This document shows, in pieces, positions 7,617 through 13,930 of a stretch of DNA of 15,325 nucleotides. The DNA lies in contig CAQFOZ010000049.1 in assembly GCA_948788915.1 (NCBI GenBank), positions 1-15,325 of the forward strand. The letters are read 5' to 3'. The DNA is from an uncultured Muribaculaceae bacterium (GTDB lineage Bacteria; Bacteroidota; Bacteroidia; Bacteroidales; Muribaculaceae). The stretch's first letter is position 1. Every line of letters begins with the position of its first letter. The notes under the pieces are model-generated. The model did no database searches, had not been told where the DNA came from, and saw only the letters and a list, made by a program, of their open reading frames with translations. The translations under genes and the position numbers were made by a program.

Positions 7617-7630
7617 CATTGGAATAGTTT
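7596..7630. promoter_or_regulatory. palindromic operator candidate upstream of fic (palindrome copy 2)
   Basis: AAACTATTCCAAT (7596-7608), 9 bases (CTTACAAAC), ATTGGAATAGTTT (7618-7630). The arms and spacing are identical to copy 1 at 6206-6240 while the centre differs. It overlaps the fic promoter, as expected for a repressor site bound by a dimer. Whether the Fic protein itself binds here is inference. Confidence 0.75.
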
Positions 7631-7672
7631 GTAACGATGATTATTGTAATGGCAGGGATTTTGGAGGAGGCA

Positions 7673-7726
7673 AACATACCCCGAATAAGGTCTGCATCAT
7701 AATACAGGCCTTATTCGGGGTATGTT
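7673..7726. repeat. long inverted repeat, 18 perfect bp extendable to 22
   Basis: The left arm AACATACCCCGAATAAGG (7673-7690) pairs perfectly with 7709-7726. A T-G pair and three further pairs extend the stem to a 10-base loop (7695-7704). It lies about 94 bases downstream of the minus-strand sulfur-enzyme gene and upstream of fic. Neither flank has a proper T-run, so termination is possible but not clearly shown. Confidence 0.8.
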
Positions 7727-7819
7727 ACAGTGTGGTTATAAACGTAGTCCCTTAATTAATGGGCTGTGTCTGTATTGGTTGTCAGACTGGATGCCTGTGC
7801 GAGAGATTTTGATATATCA

Positions 7820-10261
7820 TTATATAAACAAATTTACATTTGCATTTTCAGCCCGGTTCATATAAGTAGCTACCCCTCCGATGGTCACATTGTCGAGCAA
7901 TTCTTCCTTGGTTATGCCCATCACATCCATAGACATCTGGCAGGCAATGAATTCCACGCCGTTGGCCGCAGCCATGTCACGCAATGTCTCGAGAGAGTCA
8001 ATGTTTTTACGTTTCATTATATATCTCATCATCTTGGCGCCCAACCCACCCATATTCATTTTCGATAGTTTGAGTTTGCGTGAGTTGTGTGGGAGCATCA
8101 TGCCGAACATTTTGCCAAAAATGTCTTTACGGGTCTTGATATTACTTTCTTTTTTTATTACGTTCAGGCCCCAGAAAGTGAAGAATATGGTGACTTTTTC
8201 TCCGGTCGAGGCAGCACCGTTTGCTAATACGAAAGTGGCCAGAGCCTTGTCAAGATCATCGCTGAACATGATAAATGATTTGCCCTTTTCCTGCGGTGCG
8301 GATGCCACGGACTTTTTTTGACCACCTTTCTTGATCAAGACGGTATTTATACCTTTGGAATTTTCATGTGATATAAAATTGTTTCCTGTGGATTCGCACC
8401 ATGCCTGTGCGTCACGTGCAAATCCGGGGTCGGTGGCTTCAATCTGTATCTGTGCTCCTTCAGGAGCTGTTTCCACGGCCTGTTTGAGCTTCATTATCGG
8501 TCCCGGACATGATAGTCCGCATGCGTCAATTTTTACTACGGACACATCGGAATTGTTCTTTTGAGCCATTTTTGGCTGCGCTTTGTCTGAGCCGCCAGTA
8601 ATCATGGCATCAGTCTTTGCGACAGCGCCACGGTAAGTTTTTAGCCCTCCTATGAGATTACGGACATTCTTGAATCCTCGTTGTCTGAGAATGTTGGATG
8701 CTAGGTATCCTCTCAGTCCCACTCCGCAGCATAACACAATTGGTTTGTCTGTAGGGATTCTGTCGATTGACCGTCGCATGTCATCTAACGGAATATTTAT
8801 AGCCCCGTCTATTGCGCCAGTTGCAAATTCGTCTGCGGTGCGTACGTCAATCAGGGTTATGCTGTCTTTGTCTGTATCTCGCAGTTCGCGCCAATAAATA
8901 GGTGTCATGCTATCGGTCAGTACATTCTCTGCCACATATCCTGCCAATGCGACGGGGTCTTTTGCCGAAGAATAGGGTGGGGCATATGCGTGTTCGATAC
9001 GGGTTAGGTCTGACACCGATCCGTTGTTTTTGATTACTTGAGCAAACTGGTCAATCCGTTTGTCAACGCCGTCATAGCCCACTATCTGGGCACCGAGAAG
9101 CTTGCCTGTGCCGGGAGAGAAAATTACCTTGATTGACATGGGCGTGGCTCCTGGATAATAGCCTGCATGAGAATTGGGGTGTATCGTAATGCTGTGGTAG
9201 GCGATTTCGGATTGTCTGAGGCGTTTGGCCGCGATGCCGGTAGCGGCTACGGTCATGTCAAACACTTTTGCTATGGATGTGCCTATGGAGCCTTCATATT
9301 TCACTTTGTCGTTCCACACCATATTATCTGCGACAATTCTCGCCTGGCGGTTGGCCGGTCCGGCGAGATAATTGAGCCATGATTCATTCGTGAGAGGATG
9401 TGGAAACTCGATAGCATCGCCTACCGCGTATATGTCTGATACTGATGTCCGGAGATATTCGTCCACTTTGATTCCGCCGCGCTTGCCGAGTTCTATGCCT
9501 GCACGGGACGCAAGACCGGTGAGAGGACGTACCCCTATTGACAGTATTACAATGTCTGCTGCTACTTTTTCGCCGGAATCAAACGAAACCTCTATCGAAC
9601 CTGATTGGTTTTCAAAAGAGGTCACGGCGGTATTAAGGCACAGCCTTACGCCCTTTTGGATGAGGTGCTGGTGGACAATAGCGGCCATTGAGTAGTCAAT
9701 CGGGGCCATTACCTGGCTGTCCATCTCCACCACAGTTACCTCTGCCCCGGCATCGTGCAGGTTTTCAGCCATTTCAAGTCCGATGAAACCTCCTCCTATC
9801 ACCAGCGCGCGGCGTACATTGTTATTTTCCAGATAATGTTTTACCGCATCTGTATCGGCTACATTGCGAAGTGTGAAAATGCCTGGAATATCTATACCGG
9901 GCAGTGTCGGTTTGAATGGAACGGCACCAGGTGAAAGTAGAAGACGGTCGTAGTGTTCTTCGTATACGGAACCGTCCTGAGCTTTGATTTCGACTGTCTT
10001 TTTGTCTGGATGAATGGCTGTTACTTCAGATTTAATCCTGACATCGATATTAAACCTGCGTCCGAACATTTCAGGTGTCTGAACGAACAGTTTGTCTCGG
10101 TCGGTGATAGTCCCTCCGATATAGTAAGGTAGGCCGCAGTTAGCGTATGAGATATATTCACCTTTTTCAAAAAGAATGATTTCATCGTTTTCAGATATTC
10201 TTCTTATTCTGGCAGCTGCGGTAGCACCACCGGCAACTCCTCCTATAATCACATGTCTCAT
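7820..10261 (-). CDS. CoA-disulfide reductase / rhodanese / TusA / DsrE-like fusion protein
   Basis: This 813-residue soluble protein joins four sulfur-handling modules. Residues 1-450 form an FAD- and NAD(P)H-binding reductase of the CoA-disulfide/persulfide reductase group: GGVAGG (7-12), active-site Cys42 in YANCGLPYY, a second dinucleotide site GGGFIGLE (157-163), and the FAD contact AVGDA (279-283). Residues about 455-545 are a rhodanese domain with the loop CGVGLR (Cys512). Residues about 574-647 are TusA-like with the CPGP motif (Cys585) that carries persulfide. Residues about 660-813 are a DsrE-type domain with a single Cys774. All four expected reactive cysteines are present, so sulfane sulfur could be passed along one chain, for persulfide or CoA-persulfide reduction or sulfur delivery. 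The enzyme's exact substrate is inference. It is monocistronic with a clear promoter and shows no signal peptide. Confidence 0.93.
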   Translation of the reverse strand: MRHVIIGGVAGGATAAARIRRISENDEIILFEKGEYISYANCGLPYYIGGTITDRDKLFVQTPEMFGRRFNIDVRIKSEVTAIHPDKKTVEIKAQDGSVYEEHYDRLLLSPGAVPFKPTLPGIDIPGIFTLRNVADTDAVKHYLENNNVRRALVIGGGFIGLEMAENLHDAGAEVTVVEMDSQVMAPIDYSMAAIVHQHLIQKGVRLCLNTAVTSFENQSGSIEVSFDSGEKVAADIVILSIGVRPLTGLASRAGIELGKRGGIKVDEYLRTSVSDIYAVGDAIEFPHPLTNESWLNYLAGPANRQARIVADNMVWNDKVKYEGSIGTSIAKVFDMTVAATGIAAKRLRQSEIAYHSITIHPNSHAGYYPGATPMSIKVIFSPGTGKLLGAQIVGYDGVDKRIDQFAQVIKNNGSVSDLTRIEHAYAPPYSSAKDPVALAGYVAENVLTDSMTPIYWRELRDTDKDSITLIDVRTADEFATGAIDGAINIPLDDMRRSIDRIPTDKPIVLCCGVGLRGYLASNILRQRGFKNVRNLIGGLKTYRGAVAKTDAMITGGSDKAQPKMAQKNNSDVSVVKIDACGLSCPGPIMKLKQAVETAPEGAQIQIEATDPGFARDAQAWCESTGNNFISHENSKGINTVLIKKGGQKKSVASAPQEKGKSFIMFSDDLDKALATFVLANGAASTGEKVTIFFTFWGLNVIKKESNIKTRKDIFGKMFGMMLPHNSRKLKLSKMNMGGLGAKMMRYIMKRKNIDSLETLRDMAAANGVEFIACQMSMDVMGITKEELLDNVTIGGVATYMNRAENANVNLFI

Positions 10262-10283
10262 ATAAGTTATTTTATATTTTTTA

Positions 10284-10315
10284 CAAATTTACGAATATGT
10301 GTCTTGATAAACAAT
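10284..10315 (-). promoter_or_regulatory. promoter of the sulfur-enzyme fusion gene
   Basis: On the minus strand ATTG (10312-10315), 20 nt, TAAATTTG (10284-10291). The -7 box is an exact consensus match and the -33 box is one base off TTTG. It lies 22 bases upstream of the ATG. Confidence 0.75.
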
Positions 10316-10349
10316 AGGCCTTTTCGCGCTAATTGAATAGACCAAACCT

Positions 10350-10377
10350 ATAATATAATAAATGATGATTATATTAT
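10350..10377. repeat. AT-rich inverted repeat
   Basis: ATAATATAAT (10350-10359) and ATTATATTAT (10368-10377) form a 10-bp A/T-only stem with an 8-base loop. It lies just upstream of the sulfur-enzyme promoter, in a stretch (10316-10533) with no credible gene. It could be a regulatory site or simply AT-rich sequence. Confidence 0.4.
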
Positions 10378-10533
10378 GTTTGTTTTGGAGTGTGTTAAAT
10401 TATTATATATGTCTGGTAATTAGGAGTGTACAATGAAAAATGGTATATAATGGGTATGGTTATAAGATTATAAATGAAATATTTTTCATACTCTATTTAT
10501 TTTGGTGCTTGTTGTTTAAGATCAAACTATTAA

Positions 10534-10707
10534 GACTTAAACGGAGCCGGTAGAAGAGCTATATTCATCGGCATAGAGAATCCTCGCGTTGGGATAGGCG
10601 CACTAGTAGATGCAATCTCGGTGACATTCATTCCGATTATCATCGGATCGGGAGAAAATATGTTATATAACACCCATAGTATATTTGAATTATTCAAGAA
10701 TGAATAG
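10534..10707 (+). pseudogene. 57-codon C-terminal coding remnant, unrecognised
   Basis: The plus-strand frame reads DLNGAGRRAIFIGIENPRVG, continues through FIPIIIGSGENMLYNTHS and ends FELFKNE before TAG. It has protein-like composition and local GC richer than the surrounding AT-rich DNA. It has no start codon near its 5' end, where an in-frame stop sits immediately upstream (10531-10533), so it looks like the tail of a gene whose front was deleted. I do not recognise the family. The opposite strand is also open here, and I cannot fully exclude that the minus-strand frame is the coding one. Confidence 0.35.
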
Positions 10708-10715
10708 TAATTTTG
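10684..10715 (+). promoter_or_regulatory. promoter of the broken signal-peptide gene
   Basis: TTTG (10684-10687), exactly 20 nt, TAATTTTG (10708-10715): a full consensus match. The -7 box ends only 5 bases before the ATG at 10721, so the transcript would be leaderless or nearly so. Confidence 0.8.
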
Positions 10716-10720
10716 TGAAT

Positions 10721-11222
10721 ATGAAAAAGGTATGGCTGTATATTTTATTCCTTTATATTCAGTTGTCAGCACAAGCACAATCAAAGATAGCTGAGGATTA
10801 TTATGTTTAAGCTTTTAATGAGATGTCAGATATGCTTGCCGGACGAGATAGTCTGTCGATAAAAAGAGCTGTATTTCTTGCAGAATGGGCATATTATGAG
10901 GGAAAGTTGGATTATTACATAGATTTCTGCAATGAGATTGATAGAATAAAGACCATTATCCGATTTTTATGCGGCAAATAAGCTCCAGACGTACAAAACA
11001 GGTATGCAGATGGCTATCACTTCATATATGGTCAGCCCCTATTCTGGAAATGGCTATACGCCATATACCTATGACTTTGAAACATTTTCAACTGATAATG
11101 AGCCGTGGGAGCGGCAATTTGTCAGCAGAACGCTAAAAACACATAAAGATCAGTGTCGTTCCCTTCCTTGGATGTATAAAATCCTTGCAATGCCGGAATT
11201 GATCATGGCCCTAAAACATTAG
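10721..11222 (+). pseudogene. broken exported protein (nonsense mutation plus frameshift)
   Basis: The frame opens with a signal peptide (MKKVWLYILFLYIQLSAQAQ) and reaches TAA at 10808-10810 after 29 codons. The same frame continues convincingly as AFNEMSDMLAGRDSLSIKRA and FLAEWAYYEGKLDYYIDFCN, so an ancestral CAA (Gln) has probably become TAA. Near 10958-10972 the coding sense moves to another frame (FYAANKLQTYKTGMQMAITS), reading on through YSGNGYTPYTYDFETF and FVSRTLKTHKDQCRSLPW to a stop at 11220-11222. The DQCRSLPW stretch resembles the transglutaminase-like core region of a family of exported Bacteroidales proteins, but the downstream half is missing after KILA. It is therefore a pseudogene with at least three lesions. 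The promoter remains intact. The family name is from memory and tentative; the broken state is directly visible. Confidence 0.8.
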
Positions 11223-11257
11223 TTACACAACCATCCATGTTGCCAATATTTAGATAA

Positions 11258-11785
11258 ATGAAATATCTTGCACCACTTCTTTTTCTAATAGTTAGTTTTA
11301 TAGTATATAGTTCACAGTTGAATAATCAACATTTCGATGTTATAAGCGGTTTTAATGATTCAATAACTAATATAATTGAAGAAAAGGAATTCCTTTATTA
11401 TACTAAAGGACACCATGGACATATTTGGTCTCTAGTCGTTTCAGAAAAAGACCGTTATATTCTGATTTCAGGTAATTCGCGAAATAATGATTGTCGTTTT
11501 GACACCATATCTATAAATAAATCCGTATTGAAATGGGGATTAGACACGATGGCATTATATTGTAATAAAATGAAACCGGTAGAGAACTTCGCATATTGGC
11601 CATTTCATGAGCGATTAGTTCTGTTTTCATCAAAAAAAGAAATAATCTTTGATTGTATGGACACTGCTACCTATAGCGGCACAGACAGTGTAAATTTTAA
11701 TAATAAATTAAATAATCTTAAATATTTTATGTACTGGATTGCGGTCCCGATAGAGATTCAAGAAAAACTCCCGACTCCGTTATAG
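11258..11785 (+). CDS. unrecognised exported or membrane-anchored protein
   Basis: The 175-residue product starts with a hydrophobic segment (YLAPLLFLIVSFIVYSS, residues 3-19), either an uncleaved N-terminal anchor or a signal peptide. The rest is mixed polar sequence with aromatic clusters (FLYYTKGHHGHIW, FAYWPFHERL), consistent with a beta-rich extracytoplasmic domain. I do not recognise the family. The start ATG at 11258 follows the pseudogene stop by 35 bases. No consensus promoter is visible directly upstream, so it may depend on the pseudogene's promoter and could itself be drifting. Codon use is AT-rich like the rest of this block. Confidence 0.6.
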   Translation: MKYLAPLLFLIVSFIVYSSQLNNQHFDVISGFNDSITNIIEEKEFLYYTKGHHGHIWSLVVSEKDRYILISGNSRNNDCRFDTISINKSVLKWGLDTMALYCNKMKPVENFAYWPFHERLVLFSSKKEIIFDCMDTATYSGTDSVNFNNKLNNLKYFMYWIAVPIEIQEKLPTPL

Positions 11786-11907
11786 ACATATTTACCAATG
11801 GGTATAATCTCTTTGTCCTTCCCATAGGCCGTTATTTGTTTGTATTTTTACGATATTCCCACATTGTCTGCAAAGGCAGTGAATTATATACAAACAAAAC
11901 GGGAGAA

Positions 11908-11936
11908 TTTGTGTAAAATATTGCATTTTACACAAA
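11908..11936. repeat. 12-bp perfect inverted repeat
   Basis: TTTGTGTAAAAT (11908-11919) and ATTTTACACAAA (11925-11936) with a 5-base loop (ATTGC). The right arm runs straight into one of the ACAAACAAA repeats. It is AT-rich and has no clear T-run, so it is more likely a protein-binding site or structured RNA than a terminator. Confidence 0.65.
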
Positions 11937-11964
11937 CAAATTAGGCTATTTCAGACCATAAAAC

Positions 11965-12005
11965 ACCAGCCATACAAACAAATTCCAATTATTTATATGG
12001 CTGGT
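11965..12005. repeat. 10-bp inverted repeat enclosing an ACAAACAAA copy
   Basis: ACCAGCCATA (11965-11974) pairs with TATGGCTGGT (11996-12005) across a 21-base loop. The repeat ATACAAACAAA overlaps the left arm and enters the loop. Confidence 0.5.
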
Positions 12006-12019
12006 AATCAGTATTTTAT

Positions 12020-12184
12020 GTGAATTTAAGGGACTTGATACTCTTCCTCGTTGAAGAGAGGCGAATGGGCTGGATATCAAGCGATTTGCTTGATTTTACA
12101 GGAATTAGGCAAGCAAACTTTGCTATAAAAGGCGATAAAATGCAATACATCTTTGAAATTATACTCCTGTTTATTCGCCAATAA
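12020..12184 (+). CDS. possible 54-residue protein, GTG start
   Basis: The frame reads (M)NLRDLILFLVEERRMGWISS, then DLLDFTGIRQANFAIKGDKM, and ends LLFIRQ. It has a helical, amphipathic and protein-like composition, and the middle could fold as a small helix-turn-helix. No promoter or ribosome site supports the GTG start, and an in-frame TAA lies just upstream (12006-12008), so it may be a remnant or chance. It is unrecognised. Confidence 0.3.
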   Translation: MNLRDLILFLVEERRMGWISSDLLDFTGIRQANFAIKGDKMQYIFEIILLFIRQ

Positions 12185-12246
12185 GTCTACTGACTATCTC
12201 ACGATACTTTGTCACTATTCATGAACGATGTTCAATGAAAAATTTG

Positions 12247-12254
12247 TAATTTTG
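12247..12254 (+). promoter_or_regulatory. -7 promoter box, near-leaderless
   Basis: TAATTTTG matches the -7 consensus and ends 4 bases before the ATG at 12259. No TTTG lies at the normal distance upstream. The 12-base string GTAATTTTGTGA here also occurs at the same place before the ATG at 10721. Confidence 0.55.
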
Positions 12255-12258
12255 TGAT

Positions 12259-12708
12259 ATGCTTAAAGTGAAAAATTTTTTCGACCGTCCGGATATCGAA
12301 AACATTGATGCTGTGTTAATACGCAACGTTAAATACATTCGTAGTTTCTCAGTTCAAGAATTTAAAAACTTGTACAATATCAATACTGTAAGAGTAATAG
12401 AGACAGAAAACCATTTCATCGCTTTTACATTCCTTAAATGTATTGGATATGTCGCGGAAAGGAAGTTGCCTACTGATCCGGTTATCTCGCTTATGACCGA
12501 TGCGTTAGGTAATTTATTCTATCTATTACACGATAAAACATTCCACAAGGATGAACTTATTTTTTTCAAGACATCTTATCATAATAAATCTCAAAGGTCT
12601 ATTCCTATGACAAGGGGGGGAACCAAGACTGGGTTGACTATCAAGAATACATTAGAGAGTCCTATGAAGATGCTTTTGAAAGAGATTCAGATGCATATTG
12701 GAACATAG
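12259..12708 (+). CDS. unrecognised 149-residue cytoplasmic protein
   Basis: The product (MLKVKNFFDRPDIENIDAVL at the start) has no signal peptide, membrane segment or known motif. It has a mixed alpha/beta look with a basic, Gly/Thr-rich stretch near the end (TRGGTKTGLTIKN). It starts 4 bases after a -7 promoter box and is followed at 48 bases by a membrane-protein gene in the same direction, so the two probably form an operon. The lesion-free 450-base frame supports a real gene in an otherwise decaying block. Function is unknown. Confidence 0.6.
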   Translation: MLKVKNFFDRPDIENIDAVLIRNVKYIRSFSVQEFKNLYNINTVRVIETENHFIAFTFLKCIGYVAERKLPTDPVISLMTDALGNLFYLLHDKTFHKDELIFFKTSYHNKSQRSIPMTRGGTKTGLTIKNTLESPMKMLLKEIQMHIGT

Positions 12709-12756
12709 ATTAAAGCGATGCAACATTGAAACTAAGTATATGAGAACTTTATAATT

Positions 12757-13212
12757 ATGCATATATTTGACAATTTAAAGCAATACGATAAGAGATATCA
12801 AAATAGAGTTCCGACTTCCATTCCTAATGAGGAAAAGGAAGGGCAACTTACTCCTGCAGAAGTAGAATTACTAAACAAATGCGTGAAAACAGAACAAAGG
12901 AAAGAAAAGTGGCATAACATTCTTAACGGGCTTGGAGTCTTATCTTTCTTTGTATTTTTAATTGGAGTGGTTATAGCCATATACAACTCAAATGCGCTTC
13001 AATATATAATCGCAGGAGTTGTTGGCATAGTTGTGCTTGGCTTTATATTTTTATGTGCGTACTTTCTGTTTGAAGATAAAGAGCGTAAAACCCACATCAA
13101 CGTTATTCGTGCGATATTAATTGGTATTGCAATTATTGCACTTATTATAATTATTGGCTCTGTTATACCTGATGGTTTTATAAATGATGCTCATCGTCCT
13201 GATAAATTTTAA
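12757..13212 (+). CDS. unrecognised membrane protein, three transmembrane segments
   Basis: A hydrophilic N-terminal part (residues 1-55, with a Glu/Lys-rich helix around LTPAEVELLNKCVKTEQRKE) is followed by three hydrophobic segments: about 58-77, 82-105 and 117-137. A short polar tail follows (FINDAHRPDKF). No catalytic motif is visible. It follows the 149-residue gene by 48 bases without its own consensus promoter, so the pair is probably co-transcribed: one cytoplasmic protein and one inner-membrane protein. It is convergent with the minus-strand coiled-coil gene across 51 bases, with no visible terminator between. Confidence 0.62.
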   Translation: MHIFDNLKQYDKRYQNRVPTSIPNEEKEGQLTPAEVELLNKCVKTEQRKEKWHNILNGLGVLSFFVFLIGVVIAIYNSNALQYIIAGVVGIVVLGFIFLCAYFLFEDKERKTHINVIRAILIGIAIIALIIIIGSVIPDGFINDAHRPDKF

Positions 13213-13263
13213 TTGCTGACGTTACACAACTGAAGCCAGATTGTCGTGTATCATGCTTAGGTT

Positions 13264-13930
13264 TTATCGTCTTCCGCCCACTCTTCGTTTAGGTTGAGGC
13301 GATTTCAGCATCTCGTGTGCCTTCATCATGCAACGGTAGGCGAAGCATCGATCGTCTTCTTCCGGATTGCGTCCCCACGGGAGGTCTGAAGAGGTGCCTC
13401 CGCCTCCGCATGTCTGGGCGAATTGGGATGCGCCATCGAGATAGCCGAGGAACAGGTACATCGCACATTTCAGAATCTCGTTGGGCTGTTCGGCGATTGC
13501 AGTCAGAAATTCGCCATCTACATTAGCTTTCAGTTCCGATGGCATGGATTCAATCATTGAGCGCACGTCGACAACCATTCTGGCAAAGACGGCATCGGTC
13601 AGCCTCATTCGCACTTGCTCCTGATTCTTTTCCGTGAACTCGTGGAAATTTTTTTTGAGCATTATCGCGTTTCTCGCTGAGGGCATCAAGTTTATCCTGA
13701 AGCTCGGAGAGTTGCCGGTCAGCGAGCTTGAGTTTGTCGCGGTTCTTTCTACGAAAGCGACCAAAGGTCGATAAGTCGGCAAGCTTCTGTCCGGTAGATT
13801 CAAGTTGGGATTCAAGGGAAGCGATGCGGCAACGTAATTCGGAAACATCTCCGGCACCATTTTCGATGTCAGTTTCCAACTGAGCTATCTCGTCATTCAG
13901 TTCGGCCTCCCATGTTGGCAAATGCCTCAT
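13264..13930 (-). pseudogene. coiled-coil mobile-element protein, frameshifted at an A8 run
   Basis: The first part starts at ATG 13930 (MRHLPTWEAELNDEIAQLET) and is a charged coiled coil of about 90 residues ending LSEKRDNAQKK. The second part lies in another frame, resuming KKNFHEFTEKNQEQVRMRLT, passing a Gly-rich linker (CGGGGTSSDLPWGRNPEEDD) and ending KRRVGGRR at 13264. The frames meet at eight consecutive A on the minus strand (13649-13656). Seven A would restore a single frame of about 221 residues. The start overlaps the upstream HTH gene by 38 bases, suggesting translational coupling. HTH plus coiled-coil pairs of this kind accompany mobilization genes in Bacteroidales elements; that link is from memory and tentative. 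A true mutation, a sequencing error or programmed slippage at the run are all possible. Confidence 0.72.

Larger units (their letters stand above)
11786..12258. other. repeat-rich non-coding stretch
   Basis: This 473-base gap contains ATACAAACAAA at 11888-11898 and 11972-11982, ACAAACAAA at 11932-11940, and an inverted copy TTTGTTTGTAT at 11835-11845. It also holds two hairpins (11908-11936 and 11965-12005), a possible short GTG-started frame (12020-12184) and a -7 box at 12247-12254. No RNA family was recognised. Confidence 0.55.

Noticed and set aside
6206..7630. Palindrome pair as insertion-sequence ends
   Set aside because: There is no transposase between them, no target-site duplication outside them, and each copy is itself a full palindrome rather than a terminal inverted repeat.
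10530..10784. 84-codon minus-strand frame
   Set aside because: It runs against the broken signal-peptide gene and its consensus promoter. The plus-strand frame at 10534-10707 looks at least as protein-like, so the minus frame is treated as a shadow, with some doubt.
11835..11982. ACAAACAAA repeats as a CRISPR array
   Set aside because: The repeats are only 9-11 bases, unevenly spaced, one is inverted, and there are no cas genes.
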